Assembly: GCF_024295805.1 (NCBI RefSeq)
Contig: NZ_JANCLX010000022.1
Coordinates: 87,293-151,292 of the forward strand
DNA from: Streptomyces cucumeris
GTDB taxonomy: Bacteria; Actinomycetota; Actinomycetes; Streptomycetales; Streptomycetaceae
Reading direction: 5' to 3'
Length of the DNA stretch: 64,000 nucleotides
Part shown: piece by piece, positions 42,192 to 50,587 of the stretch
How the letters are laid out: each line of letters starts with the position of its first letter
Position numbering within the stretch: the first letter of the stretch is position 1
Notes under the pieces: generated by a model
Seen by the model: only the letters and a program-made list of their open reading frames with translations
Told to the model about the DNA's origin: nothing
Databases searched by the model: none
Position numbers and translations under genes: made by a program

Positions 42192-43757
42192 ATGGTTCAA
42201 CTCCACACGCCGACACGGCCCCGGAGCGCGGAACAGAGCGCGGAACAGGGCACGGCCCGCTCCGAGGGCGTCACGGCCAAGGGCCTCAGCGGCAACTCCG
42301 TCGGACTGCTCGGCAGCGCCGTGATCGGACTGTCCACCGTCGCCCCGGTGTACTGCCTCACCAGCACGCTCGGTCCCACCGCGGGCGAGGTGGGCCTCCA
42401 GATGCCCGCCGTCTTCCTCGCGGGCTTCCTGCCGATGCTGCTGGTCGCCTTCGCCTACCGGGAGCTGAACCGGGCCATGCCCGACTGCGGGACGTCCTTC
42501 ACCTGGACGGTGAAGGCGTTCGGACCGCGGATCGGGTGGATGTGCGGATGGGGGCTGGTGATCGCCACGATCATCGTGCTCTCGAACCTGGCGGGCGTCG
42601 CCACCTCGTTCCTCTATCTGCTCCTCGGCGACATCACGGGAAGCGAACGGGTCGCCGCCATCGGCGACGAGACGGTGCCCCACGTCCTGACCGTCCTCGC
42701 CCTGGTCGCCGTCGCCACCGCCGTGAGCTACCGCGGCATCACCACCACCAAGTGGTTCCAGTACACCCTGGTCGGCCTCCAGATGGCCGTGCTCGCGGGT
42801 TTCGTCGTCATGGCGTTCGCCAAGGCCGGGGACGTCAGCGGCGCCGCGCACTTCTCCTGGACCTGGATGGACCCGTTCTCGGTGACCTCCTTCGCCTCCT
42901 TCACCGCGGGACTGTCCCTGTCGATCTTCATGTACTGGGGCTGGGACGCCTGTCTCACGGTGAACGAGGAGACCCGCGGCAGCGACCGCACCCCCGGGCG
43001 GGCCGCGCTGATCTCGATGGTCGTCCTGGTCGGCTCCTACCTGGTGACCGCCGTGGCGGCCCAGATGTACGCGGGCGTCGGCGACCGGGGCGTCGGCCTC
43101 GGCAACCCCGAGACCAACGACAACGTCTTCGCCGCCCTCGCCGAGCCGGTCATGGGCCCGTTCGGGGTGCTGCTGTTCGTCGCCGTCCTGGCCAGCGCCG
43201 CGGCCAGCCTCCAGACCACCTTCCTGCCGGTGGCGCGCACCGTGCTGGCGATGAGCACCTACGGGGCCATGCCCGCCTCCTTCGCCCGGGTGCACCCCCG
43301 CTTCCGCACCCCGGGGCGGGCCACCGTCGCCGCGGGCGTGGCGACGGGCGTCTTCTACACGGTGATGACACTGCTCAGCAAGAACGTCCTGGTGGACACC
43401 ATCTACGCGCTGGGCCTCATGATCTGCTTCTACTACGCGCTCACCGCCTTCGCCTGCGCCTGGTACTTCCGCCGCGACCTGCTCCGTGACGTCCGGGGCT
43501 TCGTGTACAAGGGGCTGCTCCCGGTGCTGGGCGGCGGGCTGCTGACGGCCGTCTTCGCCAAGACCCTCATCGACATGTGGAACCCGGCCTACGGCTCCGG
43601 CAGCGCGGTGTTCGGCATCGGCAGCGTCTTCCTCATCGGGGTGGGGCTGCTGCTGCTCGGCGCGGTCCTCATGGTCCTGATGAACCGCCGCAGCCCGGCC
43701 TTCTTCCGCGGTGACGTCCTCACCCGGGAGACCCCGGCGCTCGTCGTGGAGGAGTGA
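42192..43757 (+). CDS. APC-family amino-acid permease
   Basis: 521 residues from the ATG at 42192; an earlier in-frame TTG at 42066 adds a non-hydrophobic leader and is less likely, though the ATG has a poor ribosome-binding site. Twelve or so membrane helices are visible, starting with VGLLGSAVIGLSTVAPVY, where the APC glycine-rich first helix (SAVIGLS) lies. Helix 8 contains FMYWGWDACLTVNEET, a typical APC motif. It imports an amino acid or amine. The LodA/LodB pair follows 153 bases later on the same strand, so it may supply the oxidase substrate, or remove its product. Confidence 0.9.
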   Translation: MVQLHTPTRPRSAEQSAEQGTARSEGVTAKGLSGNSVGLLGSAVIGLSTVAPVYCLTSTLGPTAGEVGLQMPAVFLAGFLPMLLVAFAYRELNRAMPDCGTSFTWTVKAFGPRIGWMCGWGLVIATIIVLSNLAGVATSFLYLLLGDITGSERVAAIGDETVPHVLTVLALVAVATAVSYRGITTTKWFQYTLVGLQMAVLAGFVVMAFAKAGDVSGAAHFSWTWMDPFSVTSFASFTAGLSLSIFMYWGWDACLTVNEETRGSDRTPGRAALISMVVLVGSYLVTAVAAQMYAGVGDRGVGLGNPETNDNVFAALAEPVMGPFGVLLFVAVLASAAASLQTTFLPVARTVLAMSTYGAMPASFARVHPRFRTPGRATVAAGVATGVFYTVMTLLSKNVLVDTIYALGLMICFYYALTAFACAWYFRRDLLRDVRGFVYKGLLPVLGGGLLTAVFAKTLIDMWNPAYGSGSAVFGIGSVFLIGVGLLLLGAVLMVLMNRRSPAFFRGDVLTRETPALVVEE

Positions 43758-43910
43758 GCCCGGGCCCTGCGGTGGCGGGTCCGGCCGGGGCGAGGGACAG
43801 TGGTGGAGGGGGATGTCCCGGGGCGTCGCGGAGAGCGGCGTCACCGGCGTCACGGGGGGAGCGGGGGCTCGGGGAACCGACCACAGGCCGTCGGCGACAG
43901 GTGGCCCACC

Positions 43911-45881
43911 ATGGCAGGCGACATCGTCCGCATCGCCGTCCACCCCGCGATCGGGATCGCCCGGGTCGGCAACAGCGCCACGGAGTTCTTCCACGGCCCC
44001 GAGCTGCCCGACGAACGGCCCGCGGCACCCGGCTTCCACCGCGATGCCCAGGGCGCGATCAAACGGCAGGGCGCCCGGTTCCGGCTGTACGGCTACGACG
44101 CCGACGGCCGGGTCGTCCGGGAGGTCACCGCGGACGGCCACGCCCGGATCACCTGGCGGGTCCACCTGGCCAACAAGAAGGCCGCCTGGTACCAGTTCCA
44201 CCTGGCGCTCGACATCCCCGACGCCAGGGCGCTCGCCGCCGACCGGCTCACCCTGCGCAACAAGGCCGAGGCGGACCGCGCGTCCCTGGTCATCGACCCC
44301 GGCAGCCGGACCCTGAGCGGATCCTCCGCCGGTACGGCGGCCTTCGACACCGGGAAGATCAAGGGCGTCACCGTCCGCCTCGGCGAGATGCGCACCGACG
44401 CCCTCGGACGGCTGACCGTCCTCGGCGGCACCGGCCGCTCCGGCTCGTGGAACCAGAGTCCGCTGACCGGATTCGCCAACAACGACGGCTGGTACGACGA
44501 CACCGCGGACGGACCGGTGAGCGCGACCGTCACCCTCGACGGACGGCAGATCCCGGTGGATCCCGCCTGGGTGGTGGTGGCACCGCCCAACTACGCGCCG
44601 GGGCTGAAGTCCATCCGCACCCTCTACGACCTCCTGCAGGACGTGTTCATCAGCAAGGGCCGGCTGCCCCGGCCCGAGAAGGTGTCGTTCACCGCACATA
44701 TCGAACCGGTGCTCCGGCGCTTCTGTGAACTCCAGTGGGTCAACCGCGGTTTCGCCGTCCAGTTCGGCTGGGGCGCCCCCCACCACTTCCTCGACCCCCG
44801 CCGACGGGCGCGGCTGGCCGCCCCGGACGACCGCAACCGGGAGACGCGCCGCCAGTTGTACCTGGCCCTGCGCCACTACCCGCGCGACGGTGCCTCCCCC
44901 GCTCCCTGGCCGTGGATCTACGGCGACGCCATGGCCTCCCGCCCCCGGTCCCAGCTCCAGCACCTCGCCCTGACGGCCACCCAGGACGCCCTGCTCCAGC
45001 GCTGGGTGGCCGGTGACTTCGTCCCCGGGAACTCCGCCGACGGCCCCGCCACCCTGGCCGACGCACCCCTGGCCGAACAGCCCGCGCTGCTGGACCGCGC
45101 GGCGCTGGACCACTGTCTCGCGGACGCCTTCCACCCCGGCTGCGAGGTCACCTGGCCGCTCCGGCACGACACGCTCTACACCGCGCCGTTCCGCGTCCGG
45201 CAGCGCGCACCCGGCCAGGCCGAACCGTCCTACGGCGCCGAACTCACCCCGGACGTGGCGCTGTCGGCCCGTGGACCGCTGCACGCCCAGGGGCCAGGTG
45301 ACCTCACCCGGTGGATGGCCGTCCCCTGGCAGGCGGACACCGCGAGCTGCCGCTACGGCTACGAGAGCCTGGCCGGGCTCGGCCCGCGCTACGACCCCTA
45401 CCTGCCCACGTTCTGGCCCGCCCGGGTGCCCAACCAGGTGCTCACCGAGGAAGCCTTCCGGACGGTCAATACACCGCCTTCGTCGGAGACCGTCGACCGC
45501 GACGCGGTGTTCGAGCGGCGGGCGGTGTGGCTGCGCGGACTCACCGGGGCCACCAACCTCCAGCAGATGACCCAGATGGTGAAGGACTGGCCCAAGCTGG
45601 GCATCGTCGAGGCACGGGACTACACCGTGGGCGACGGCCGGTTCCCCACCCGGATGCATGTGGAGTCCACCCCGCTGGCACCGCTGGACGCGGAGCCGTA
45701 CGACCGGAACCTGATCAATCTGCACGTCCCCGAGGCCGGACTGCCCACCCTCGACGCGGACGCCGCCGACACCGCCCTCAGCCGCGCCGTCCGGGCGGCC
45801 GTCGAACGGTGGGGCTATGACGAGGCCGAGGTCGCCGTCGGCTACATCGACAAGATCGACCCGTTCCACGAGGGCTGGTGA
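43911..45881 (+). CDS. LodA/GoxA-like quinoprotein amino-acid oxidase
   Basis: 656 residues. The ATG at 43911 has ACAGGTGG upstream. The N-terminus (VRIAVHPAIGIARVGNSATEFFHGPE) is the diagnostic LodA start. Other family blocks are VVVAPPNYAPGL, FCELQWVNRGFA and FWPARVPNQVL. LodA proteins form a cysteine tryptophylquinone cofactor from a Cys and a Trp. The Cys is probably Cys480 in PWQADTASCRYGYE; Trp540 (VWLRG) and Trp560 (MVKDWPKLG) are possible partners. They oxidise a free amino acid at an amine, releasing ammonia and hydrogen peroxide. The specific substrate cannot be read. No signal peptide is seen. It is coupled to the LodB-like gene by a GTGA overlap. Confidence 0.88.
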   Translation: MAGDIVRIAVHPAIGIARVGNSATEFFHGPELPDERPAAPGFHRDAQGAIKRQGARFRLYGYDADGRVVREVTADGHARITWRVHLANKKAAWYQFHLALDIPDARALAADRLTLRNKAEADRASLVIDPGSRTLSGSSAGTAAFDTGKIKGVTVRLGEMRTDALGRLTVLGGTGRSGSWNQSPLTGFANNDGWYDDTADGPVSATVTLDGRQIPVDPAWVVVAPPNYAPGLKSIRTLYDLLQDVFISKGRLPRPEKVSFTAHIEPVLRRFCELQWVNRGFAVQFGWGAPHHFLDPRRRARLAAPDDRNRETRRQLYLALRHYPRDGASPAPWPWIYGDAMASRPRSQLQHLALTATQDALLQRWVAGDFVPGNSADGPATLADAPLAEQPALLDRAALDHCLADAFHPGCEVTWPLRHDTLYTAPFRVRQRAPGQAEPSYGAELTPDVALSARGPLHAQGPGDLTRWMAVPWQADTASCRYGYESLAGLGPRYDPYLPTFWPARVPNQVLTEEAFRTVNTPPSSETVDRDAVFERRAVWLRGLTGATNLQQMTQMVKDWPKLGIVEARDYTVGDGRFPTRMHVESTPLAPLDAEPYDRNLINLHVPEAGLPTLDADAADTALSRAVRAAVERWGYDEAEVAVGYIDKIDPFHEGW

Positions 45882-47062
45882 TCCCCGTTCCGCCCGCGCC
45901 CCGCGCCCGCTACGACGTCGTGGTCGCCGGTGGCGGACCGGCCGGAACGGCCGCGGCCCTGACCCTGGCCCGGGCGGGCCACCACGTCCTGCTGGCCGAC
46001 GCGGGCGGCGGCCCCGCGAAACGGGGCGAGTCCCTGCCCGCCGCCGCCCGGGTGGTCCTGGCCGACCTCGGCGTGGCCGACCGGGTGCCGGGCGAGGGCC
46101 ATCTGCCCGGCTTCGCCCACCTCTCCGCCTGGGGCTTCGCCGTGCCGCACCGGACGGACTCCCTCGACGACCCCCACGGCGCCGGCTGGCACCTCGACCG
46201 CGGCCTGTTCGACCGGCGGCTGCGCGACGGTGTACGCGCCACCGGGGCCGAGGTGGCCGAGCACACGGCCGTCCGCCGTCCCACGCGTGCCCCTGGGGGC
46301 GGCTGGACCCTGTCGCTGCGCGGGCCCGGCGGCCCCACGACCGTGCGCTGCGCCTGGGTGGTGGACGCCACCGGCCGCCCCGGTGCCGTCGCCACCCCGC
46401 TCGGCGCCCGGCACCACCGGCACGACCGGCTCGTGGCGGTCAGGCTCACGCTGGAACCGCACCCCGGGGCCGGCGACGGCACCTCGCTCGTCGAAGCGGT
46501 CCCCGACGGCTGGTGGTACACCGCGCTCCAGCCCGGCGGCCACCGGATCGTCGTCCACTGCACCGATGCCGATCTGAGCCCGGCCGCCCTCGCCACCGGT
46601 CAGGCCCTCCAGCGGCATTGGGCGGTGACCACCCGTCATCTGGTCCACCGCGCCGCCGGTCACCCCCTCGCCCCCGACGCGGTGCCACGGCGGGCGCCCG
46701 CCCACAGCGCCCATCTGGAGCCGGTGTGCGGCGACGGCTGGATCGCGGCGGGCGACGCGGCCGTCGCCTTCGACCCGCTCTCCTCCCAAGGGGTGCTCAC
46801 CGCCCTGTGCACGGGGCTGCGCGCCGGTCAGGCCGTCGACGCCCGGCTGCGCGGTGACCGCGGGGCGCTACGGGACTACGCCGCGCGGCTCCGGTGGATC
46901 CGCGCCGTCTACGCACACCATCTCGACGACGCCTACCGCGCCGAGCGGCGTTGGCCCGCCCAGCCGTTCTGGCGGCGGCGGCACGCACCGGACGCGGGGC
47001 TGACCTGGCCCGGAGGGGACGAGGGAAATCCCCAGGGAGAACTCCGGATCGGGCAGACGTAA
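45878..47062 (+). CDS. LodB-like FAD-dependent flavoprotein
   Basis: 394 residues; GTG start overlapping the LodA-like stop (GTGA). The Rossmann motif VVVAGGGPAGTAAALTLARAG binds FAD, and the RGESLP-type element (KRGESLPAAAR) and DAVPRRAPAHSAH and GWIAAGDAAVAFDPLSSQG place it in the flavin-dependent halogenase/LodB group. LodB proteins are needed to mature the cysteine tryptophylquinone of LodA, in the cytosol. Halogenase motifs (WxWxIP) are not seen. The two genes would act as an obligate pair. Confidence 0.9.
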   Translation: MIPVPPAPRARYDVVVAGGGPAGTAAALTLARAGHHVLLADAGGGPAKRGESLPAAARVVLADLGVADRVPGEGHLPGFAHLSAWGFAVPHRTDSLDDPHGAGWHLDRGLFDRRLRDGVRATGAEVAEHTAVRRPTRAPGGGWTLSLRGPGGPTTVRCAWVVDATGRPGAVATPLGARHHRHDRLVAVRLTLEPHPGAGDGTSLVEAVPDGWWYTALQPGGHRIVVHCTDADLSPAALATGQALQRHWAVTTRHLVHRAAGHPLAPDAVPRRAPAHSAHLEPVCGDGWIAAGDAAVAFDPLSSQGVLTALCTGLRAGQAVDARLRGDRGALRDYAARLRWIRAVYAHHLDDAYRAERRWPAQPFWRRRHAPDAGLTWPGGDEGNPQGELRIGQT

Positions 47063-47121
47063 ACCGCGCCCCCCGGGGTACCCGCGTCGCAAGCTGTCGA
47101 CGGAGCCCCCGGGGGAACGCG

Positions 47122-47388
47122 ATGGCCAGGCTCTTCCGGTCCAGAATGCGGGCCGGTGGAGCCGCCCTGATCGGTGGGGACGGGCCACAGGAGCCACCCG
47201 GCCCGGCGGATCAGCGCTCACCGGGCCGGCTCTTCCTCACCGAGGTGCCGGTCCGGTGCGCGCACACCGGGGCGCCGGGCGGCGGTCGCCCTCAGGACCG
47301 CATCCATCCCAGCGAACGTTCCACCGCCCGCCGCCAGTTCTCGTACTCCGCCTCCCGGCGCGCGGGATCCATCGTGGGCATCCACTGA
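47122..47388 (+). CDS. Possible small protein, overlapping glpK antisense
   Basis: 88 codons from an ATG behind GGGGGAA. Third-position GC is fairly high over the first 55 codons (MARLFRSRMRAGGAALIGGD onward), but the last 97 bases overlap the 3' end of glpK on the opposite strand. No family recognised. Weak candidate. Confidence 0.25.
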   Translation: MARLFRSRMRAGGAALIGGDGPQEPPGPADQRSPGRLFLTEVPVRCAHTGAPGGGRPQDRIHPSERSTARRQFSYSASRRAGSIVGIH

Positions 47389-48794
47389 CCGGCCCGGTGC
47401 CAGTTGCGGCGGAGACCTTCCAGGTCCGGCCAGTAGCCGACGGCCAGCCCGGCGGCGTAGGCCGCGCCCAGGGAGACCGTTTCGGAGACCATGGGCCGCA
47501 CCACGGGGACATCGAGCACATCGGCCACGAACTGCATCAGCAGATTGTTGGCCGTCATCCCGCCGTCGACCTTCAGGGCCTTCAGCGGTTCGGGTGAGTC
47601 GGCGTTCATGGCGTCGATGACCTCACGGGTCTGCCAGCCGGTGGCCTCCAGCACCGCGCGGGCCAGATGTCCCTTGGTGATGTACGAGGTGAGGCCGACG
47701 ACGACCCCGCGGGCGTCGCTGCGCCAGTGCGGTGCGAAGAGCCCGGAGAACGCGGGCACGATGTAGCAGCCGCCGTTGTCCTCGACCGTGCGGGCGAGGG
47801 TCTCGATCTCCGGGGCGCTGTGGATCAGCCCCAGCCGGTCCCGGAACCACTGCACCAGCGAACCGGTCACCGCGATCGGCCCCTCCAGGGCGTAGACGGT
47901 CGGCTCGTCCCCGATCTTGTAGCCCACGGTGGTGAGCAGTCCGTGCCGGGACCGCACCGGATCGGTGCCGGTGTTCATCAGCAGGAAGCTGCCGGTTCCG
48001 TAGGTGCACTTCGCCTCCCCCATGGCGAAGCAGGTCTGTCCGAAGAGCGCCGCCTGCTGGTCGCCGAGGGCGGCACCGATGCGCACGTCCGGCAGCAGCG
48101 CCCGCGCCACGCCGTAGCGCTCGGCGGACGGGCGGATCTCCGGCAGCATCGCGCGCGGCACCCCGAAGTAGCCCAGCAGTTCCTCGTCCCAGCTCAGCGT
48201 GCGGATGTTCATCAGCATGGTGCGGCTGGCGTTGGTGGCGTCGGTGATGTGCAGTCCGCCGTCCGGCCCGCCGGTGAGGTTCCAGATCAGCCAGCTCTCC
48301 ACGGTGCCGAACAGCACCTCACCGCGTTCCGCGCGCTCGCGCAGACCGTCGACATGGTCGAACAGCCAGCGGATCCGCGGGGCGGAGAAGTAGGTGGTGG
48401 GCGACAGCCCGCAGCGGTCGAGGAAGAAGTCGTCGCCCGTGGTGCGGCGCAGCTCGTCCACCAGGGCGTCGGTGCGGGTGTCCTGCCAGGTGATGGCGTT
48501 GCCGATGGGGACACCCGTACGGCGGTCCCAGAGGACCGTGGTCTCGCGCTGGTTCGCGATGCCGATGGCCGCCACCTGGCCGGGGCCGACCCCGGCGTTC
48601 TCGAGCGCCCGGGGGACGATCCGGCCCAGGTTGGCCCAGATCTCGGTGGCGTCGTGTTCCACCCAGCCGGGCTGGGTGAAGTACTGCTGGTGCTCCCTCT
48701 GGGCGACGGACACCAGACGTCCCTGGTGGTCGAAGAGGATGCACCGGGTGGAGGTGGTGCCCTGGTCGATGGAGAGCACATAGCGTTCAACCAT
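47292..48794 (-). CDS. glpK: Glycerol kinase
   Basis: 500 residues, the standard GlpK size. Family blocks include YVLSIDQGTTSTRCILFDHQ, GWVEHDATEIW, AIGIANQRETTVLWDRRTG, ITWQDTRTD, and the second signature GGMTANNLLMQFVADVLDV. FGDQQAALFGQ-type LGDQQAALFGQTCF and GTGSFLLMNTG are also in place. It phosphorylates glycerol with ATP to glycerol-3-phosphate in the cytosol. It is 42 bases downstream of the IclR-type gene and probably co-transcribed with it. No glpF or glpD lies beside it. Confidence 0.97.
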   Translation of the reverse strand: MVERYVLSIDQGTTSTRCILFDHQGRLVSVAQREHQQYFTQPGWVEHDATEIWANLGRIVPRALENAGVGPGQVAAIGIANQRETTVLWDRRTGVPIGNAITWQDTRTDALVDELRRTTGDDFFLDRCGLSPTTYFSAPRIRWLFDHVDGLRERAERGEVLFGTVESWLIWNLTGGPDGGLHITDATNASRTMLMNIRTLSWDEELLGYFGVPRAMLPEIRPSAERYGVARALLPDVRIGAALGDQQAALFGQTCFAMGEAKCTYGTGSFLLMNTGTDPVRSRHGLLTTVGYKIGDEPTVYALEGPIAVTGSLVQWFRDRLGLIHSAPEIETLARTVEDNGGCYIVPAFSGLFAPHWRSDARGVVVGLTSYITKGHLARAVLEATGWQTREVIDAMNADSPEPLKALKVDGGMTANNLLMQFVADVLDVPVVRPMVSETVSLGAAYAAGLAVGYWPDLEGLRRNWHRAGQWMPTMDPARREAEYENWRRAVERSLGWMRS

Positions 48795-48836
48795 GGCCTG
48801 GCCTGCCTTCGCGCGGTTTCGAGCAGGGCATGGCGG

Positions 48837-49604
48837 TCACCAGCGGGCCGCGCCCAGGTCCCGTGAGACGGCCCGTGCGGCGTCCCGCACCAGGCCGACG
48901 AGCGGGGGGTCGGGCCGCCCCCGGCTGTCGCAGAGCCGTTCCACGGAGCCGGAGACGCCGATGGCACCGACCACCAGACCGCCCTGGCCGCGGATCGGCG
49001 CCGCGATATCCGCCTCACCCATGATCATTTCTTGGACCGCGGCCGCCCATCCGGCCTCCCGGATCTCGCCGAGCGCTCTGCCCAGCTGCTGGTGGGAGGT
49101 GAGGGTGTGCCGGGTGTAGCCCTCTGGTTCTGCTTCCATGACCGGCTCCAGGGGTGTCGCCCCGAACGCCAGCAGGACCTTGCCCAGGGCGCTGGCGTGC
49201 AGGGGCAGCAGAGATCCCACGTCCAGGGTCTGAAATGTGTCATCGGGACGGAAGACGTGGTGGACGATGAGTACCTTGCCCTCGAGGGGCACGCCGAGCC
49301 GCACCGCCTCACCGCTGCGCGCGGCGAGGGCGTCGGCCCAGTTGATGGAGCGCGAGCGCAGCTCGTTGATGTCGAGGTAGCTGGTCCCCAGGTGCAGCAG
49401 CGCGGCGCCGAGCTGGTACTTGCCGGTTTCCTTGTCCTGCTCGACGAAATCCACGCTCTGGAGGGTCCGCAGTATGCCGTGCGCGGTGCCCTTGGCCAGG
49501 CCCAGCGCGGCCGACACCTCGCCCAGGCCGAGCCGTCCCGAGCCCTGGGCGAGCAGCCGCAGGATCGCCGCCGCCCGCTCGATCGACTGCACCGGGCCGG
49601 CCAT
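48837..49604 (-). CDS. IclR-family regulator (GylR-like)
   Basis: 255 residues. An N-terminal winged helix (SIERAAAILRLLAQGSGRLG, AKGTAHGILRTLQSVDFV) is followed by the IclR effector domain with LGVPLEGKVLIVHHV, LPLHASALGKVLLAF and IRGQGGLVVGAIGVSGSVERL. In Streptomyces, GylR, an IclR member, represses the glycerol operon and its gene lies directly upstream of the glycerol genes; the same order here with glpK suggests that role. The inducer would be glycerol-3-phosphate. The start ATG probably lies close to the transcription start. Confidence 0.92.
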   Translation of the reverse strand: MAGPVQSIERAAAILRLLAQGSGRLGLGEVSAALGLAKGTAHGILRTLQSVDFVEQDKETGKYQLGAALLHLGTSYLDINELRSRSINWADALAARSGEAVRLGVPLEGKVLIVHHVFRPDDTFQTLDVGSLLPLHASALGKVLLAFGATPLEPVMEAEPEGYTRHTLTSHQQLGRALGEIREAGWAAAVQEMIMGEADIAAPIRGQGGLVVGAIGVSGSVERLCDSRGRPDPPLVGLVRDAARAVSRDLGAARW

Positions 49605-49906
49605 GTCGCGATCGTAGCTCTATGTCCCACGATCCAGCTTGTTGACCAGTGGTATCCCTTTGGGGGCTAATGGCTCATCGATGCAGTTAGCTGCATGTTT
49701 TTACGTTTGTTCAGCGTTGTACGAGAACGTTCGGTAATGCCGACCTGGATTCGTTGACCGCGCCCCCTTACGCCCATAGCGTCCGTATCAGGACAGCCCC
49801 GGCATCCGGGGCGGCCATCCCGGCCCCCGATCGGCCGGGGACCGGCAGACAGACCCACTGGGCGCTCGACAGGGCGGTGCCTGGCAGAGCACCCGGAGGA
49901 GGAGAA
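49605..49906. other. 302-base divergent spacer, IclR gene and ATPase gene
   Basis: It is more AT-rich than its surroundings, with a TGCATGTTTTTACG stretch, and holds promoters for both sides. ATGCAG (49681-49686) and CTGCAT (49691-49696) form a dyad with a 4-base centre. A TACGAT on the - strand close to the IclR start is a possible -10. Confidence 0.5.
49681..49696. promoter_or_regulatory. Dyad ATGCAG-TTAG-CTGCAT
   Basis: Perfect 6-base arms with a 4-base centre, about 80 bases upstream of the IclR gene; candidate operator for the IclR regulator. Confidence 0.4.
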
Positions 49907-50557
49907 GTGGCGGACCAGCTGAATTATCCGACCGTCGGCGACGCACCGTCGACTGATCCCCACGTGGGAGCGACTCCCCAGGTGGGCGCGGGGGACCGGA
50001 GCGTCCCCGCGGCGTTCGGCTTCGTGGGGCCCACTGCCCGGACCGGGCCCGAGCCGTTCATCGGACCCCAGGCGCGCGGGGTGGGCACCGCGGGCGGCAC
50101 GGTGCCGGGCGGTGACCGGACCGTCCCCGGCGAGGGCACGCCGCTCGGCCATGTCGACCACCGTGCCGACCACCACCTTCCGGTACCGCACCTCCACGAG
50201 GCCGTCGCCACCGTACGGCGCCGGGCGCGGCTGCTGCTGGACCAGTGGGACCTGCCCGACGCCTGCCTCGACGACGCGCTCATGGTGATCTCCGAGCTGA
50301 TCACCAACGCGGTGCTGCACGCCCTTCCCCCGGCCGTGCTGCGGCTGCGCTCGGGCGAGGCCGACGGCTACCGCGTCCTGCACATCGAGGTCACCGACGG
50401 CGGTCCGGTGCCCCGGGACGAGCGGACCGACGAGGAGGTCGAGCCGGATGAGCACGGTCGTGGCATCGGCATCGTCGCCGCGCTGTCGTCCTGCCACGGC
50501 ACCCGGGTCGGCTGCTCCGGTGTGACCCGCTGGGCGGAGCTGCCGGTGGCCGCCTGA
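49907..50557 (+). CDS. RsbW-like ATP-binding protein (anti-sigma-factor kinase type)
   Basis: 216 residues from a GTG at 49907 behind GGAGGAGGAG. The first 95 residues are a Gly/Pro/Thr-rich tail without domain signs. The remaining part is a HATPase_c_2 domain: ATVRRRARLLLDQWDLPD, MVISELITNAVLHA (N-box) and HGRGIGIVAALSS (G-box). Such ATPases in Streptomyces act as anti-sigma factors or related kinases, in partner-switching with STAS proteins and PP2C phosphatases. A PP2C gene lies convergent, 30 bases away, which supports that. No sigma factor or STAS gene is in the window. Confidence 0.86.
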   Translation: MADQLNYPTVGDAPSTDPHVGATPQVGAGDRSVPAAFGFVGPTARTGPEPFIGPQARGVGTAGGTVPGGDRTVPGEGTPLGHVDHRADHHLPVPHLHEAVATVRRRARLLLDQWDLPDACLDDALMVISELITNAVLHALPPAVLRLRSGEADGYRVLHIEVTDGGPVPRDERTDEEVEPDEHGRGIGIVAALSSCHGTRVGCSGVTRWAELPVAA

Positions 50558-50587
50558 CGGGCGGCCGGGACACCGTGACCGCGGGGG

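Noticed and set aside
42153..45869. A 1238-codon open frame on the - strand
   Set aside because: It is antisense to the APC permease and LodA-like genes, whose products are clearly recognisable. Long antisense frames are expected in DNA with such high third-position GC.
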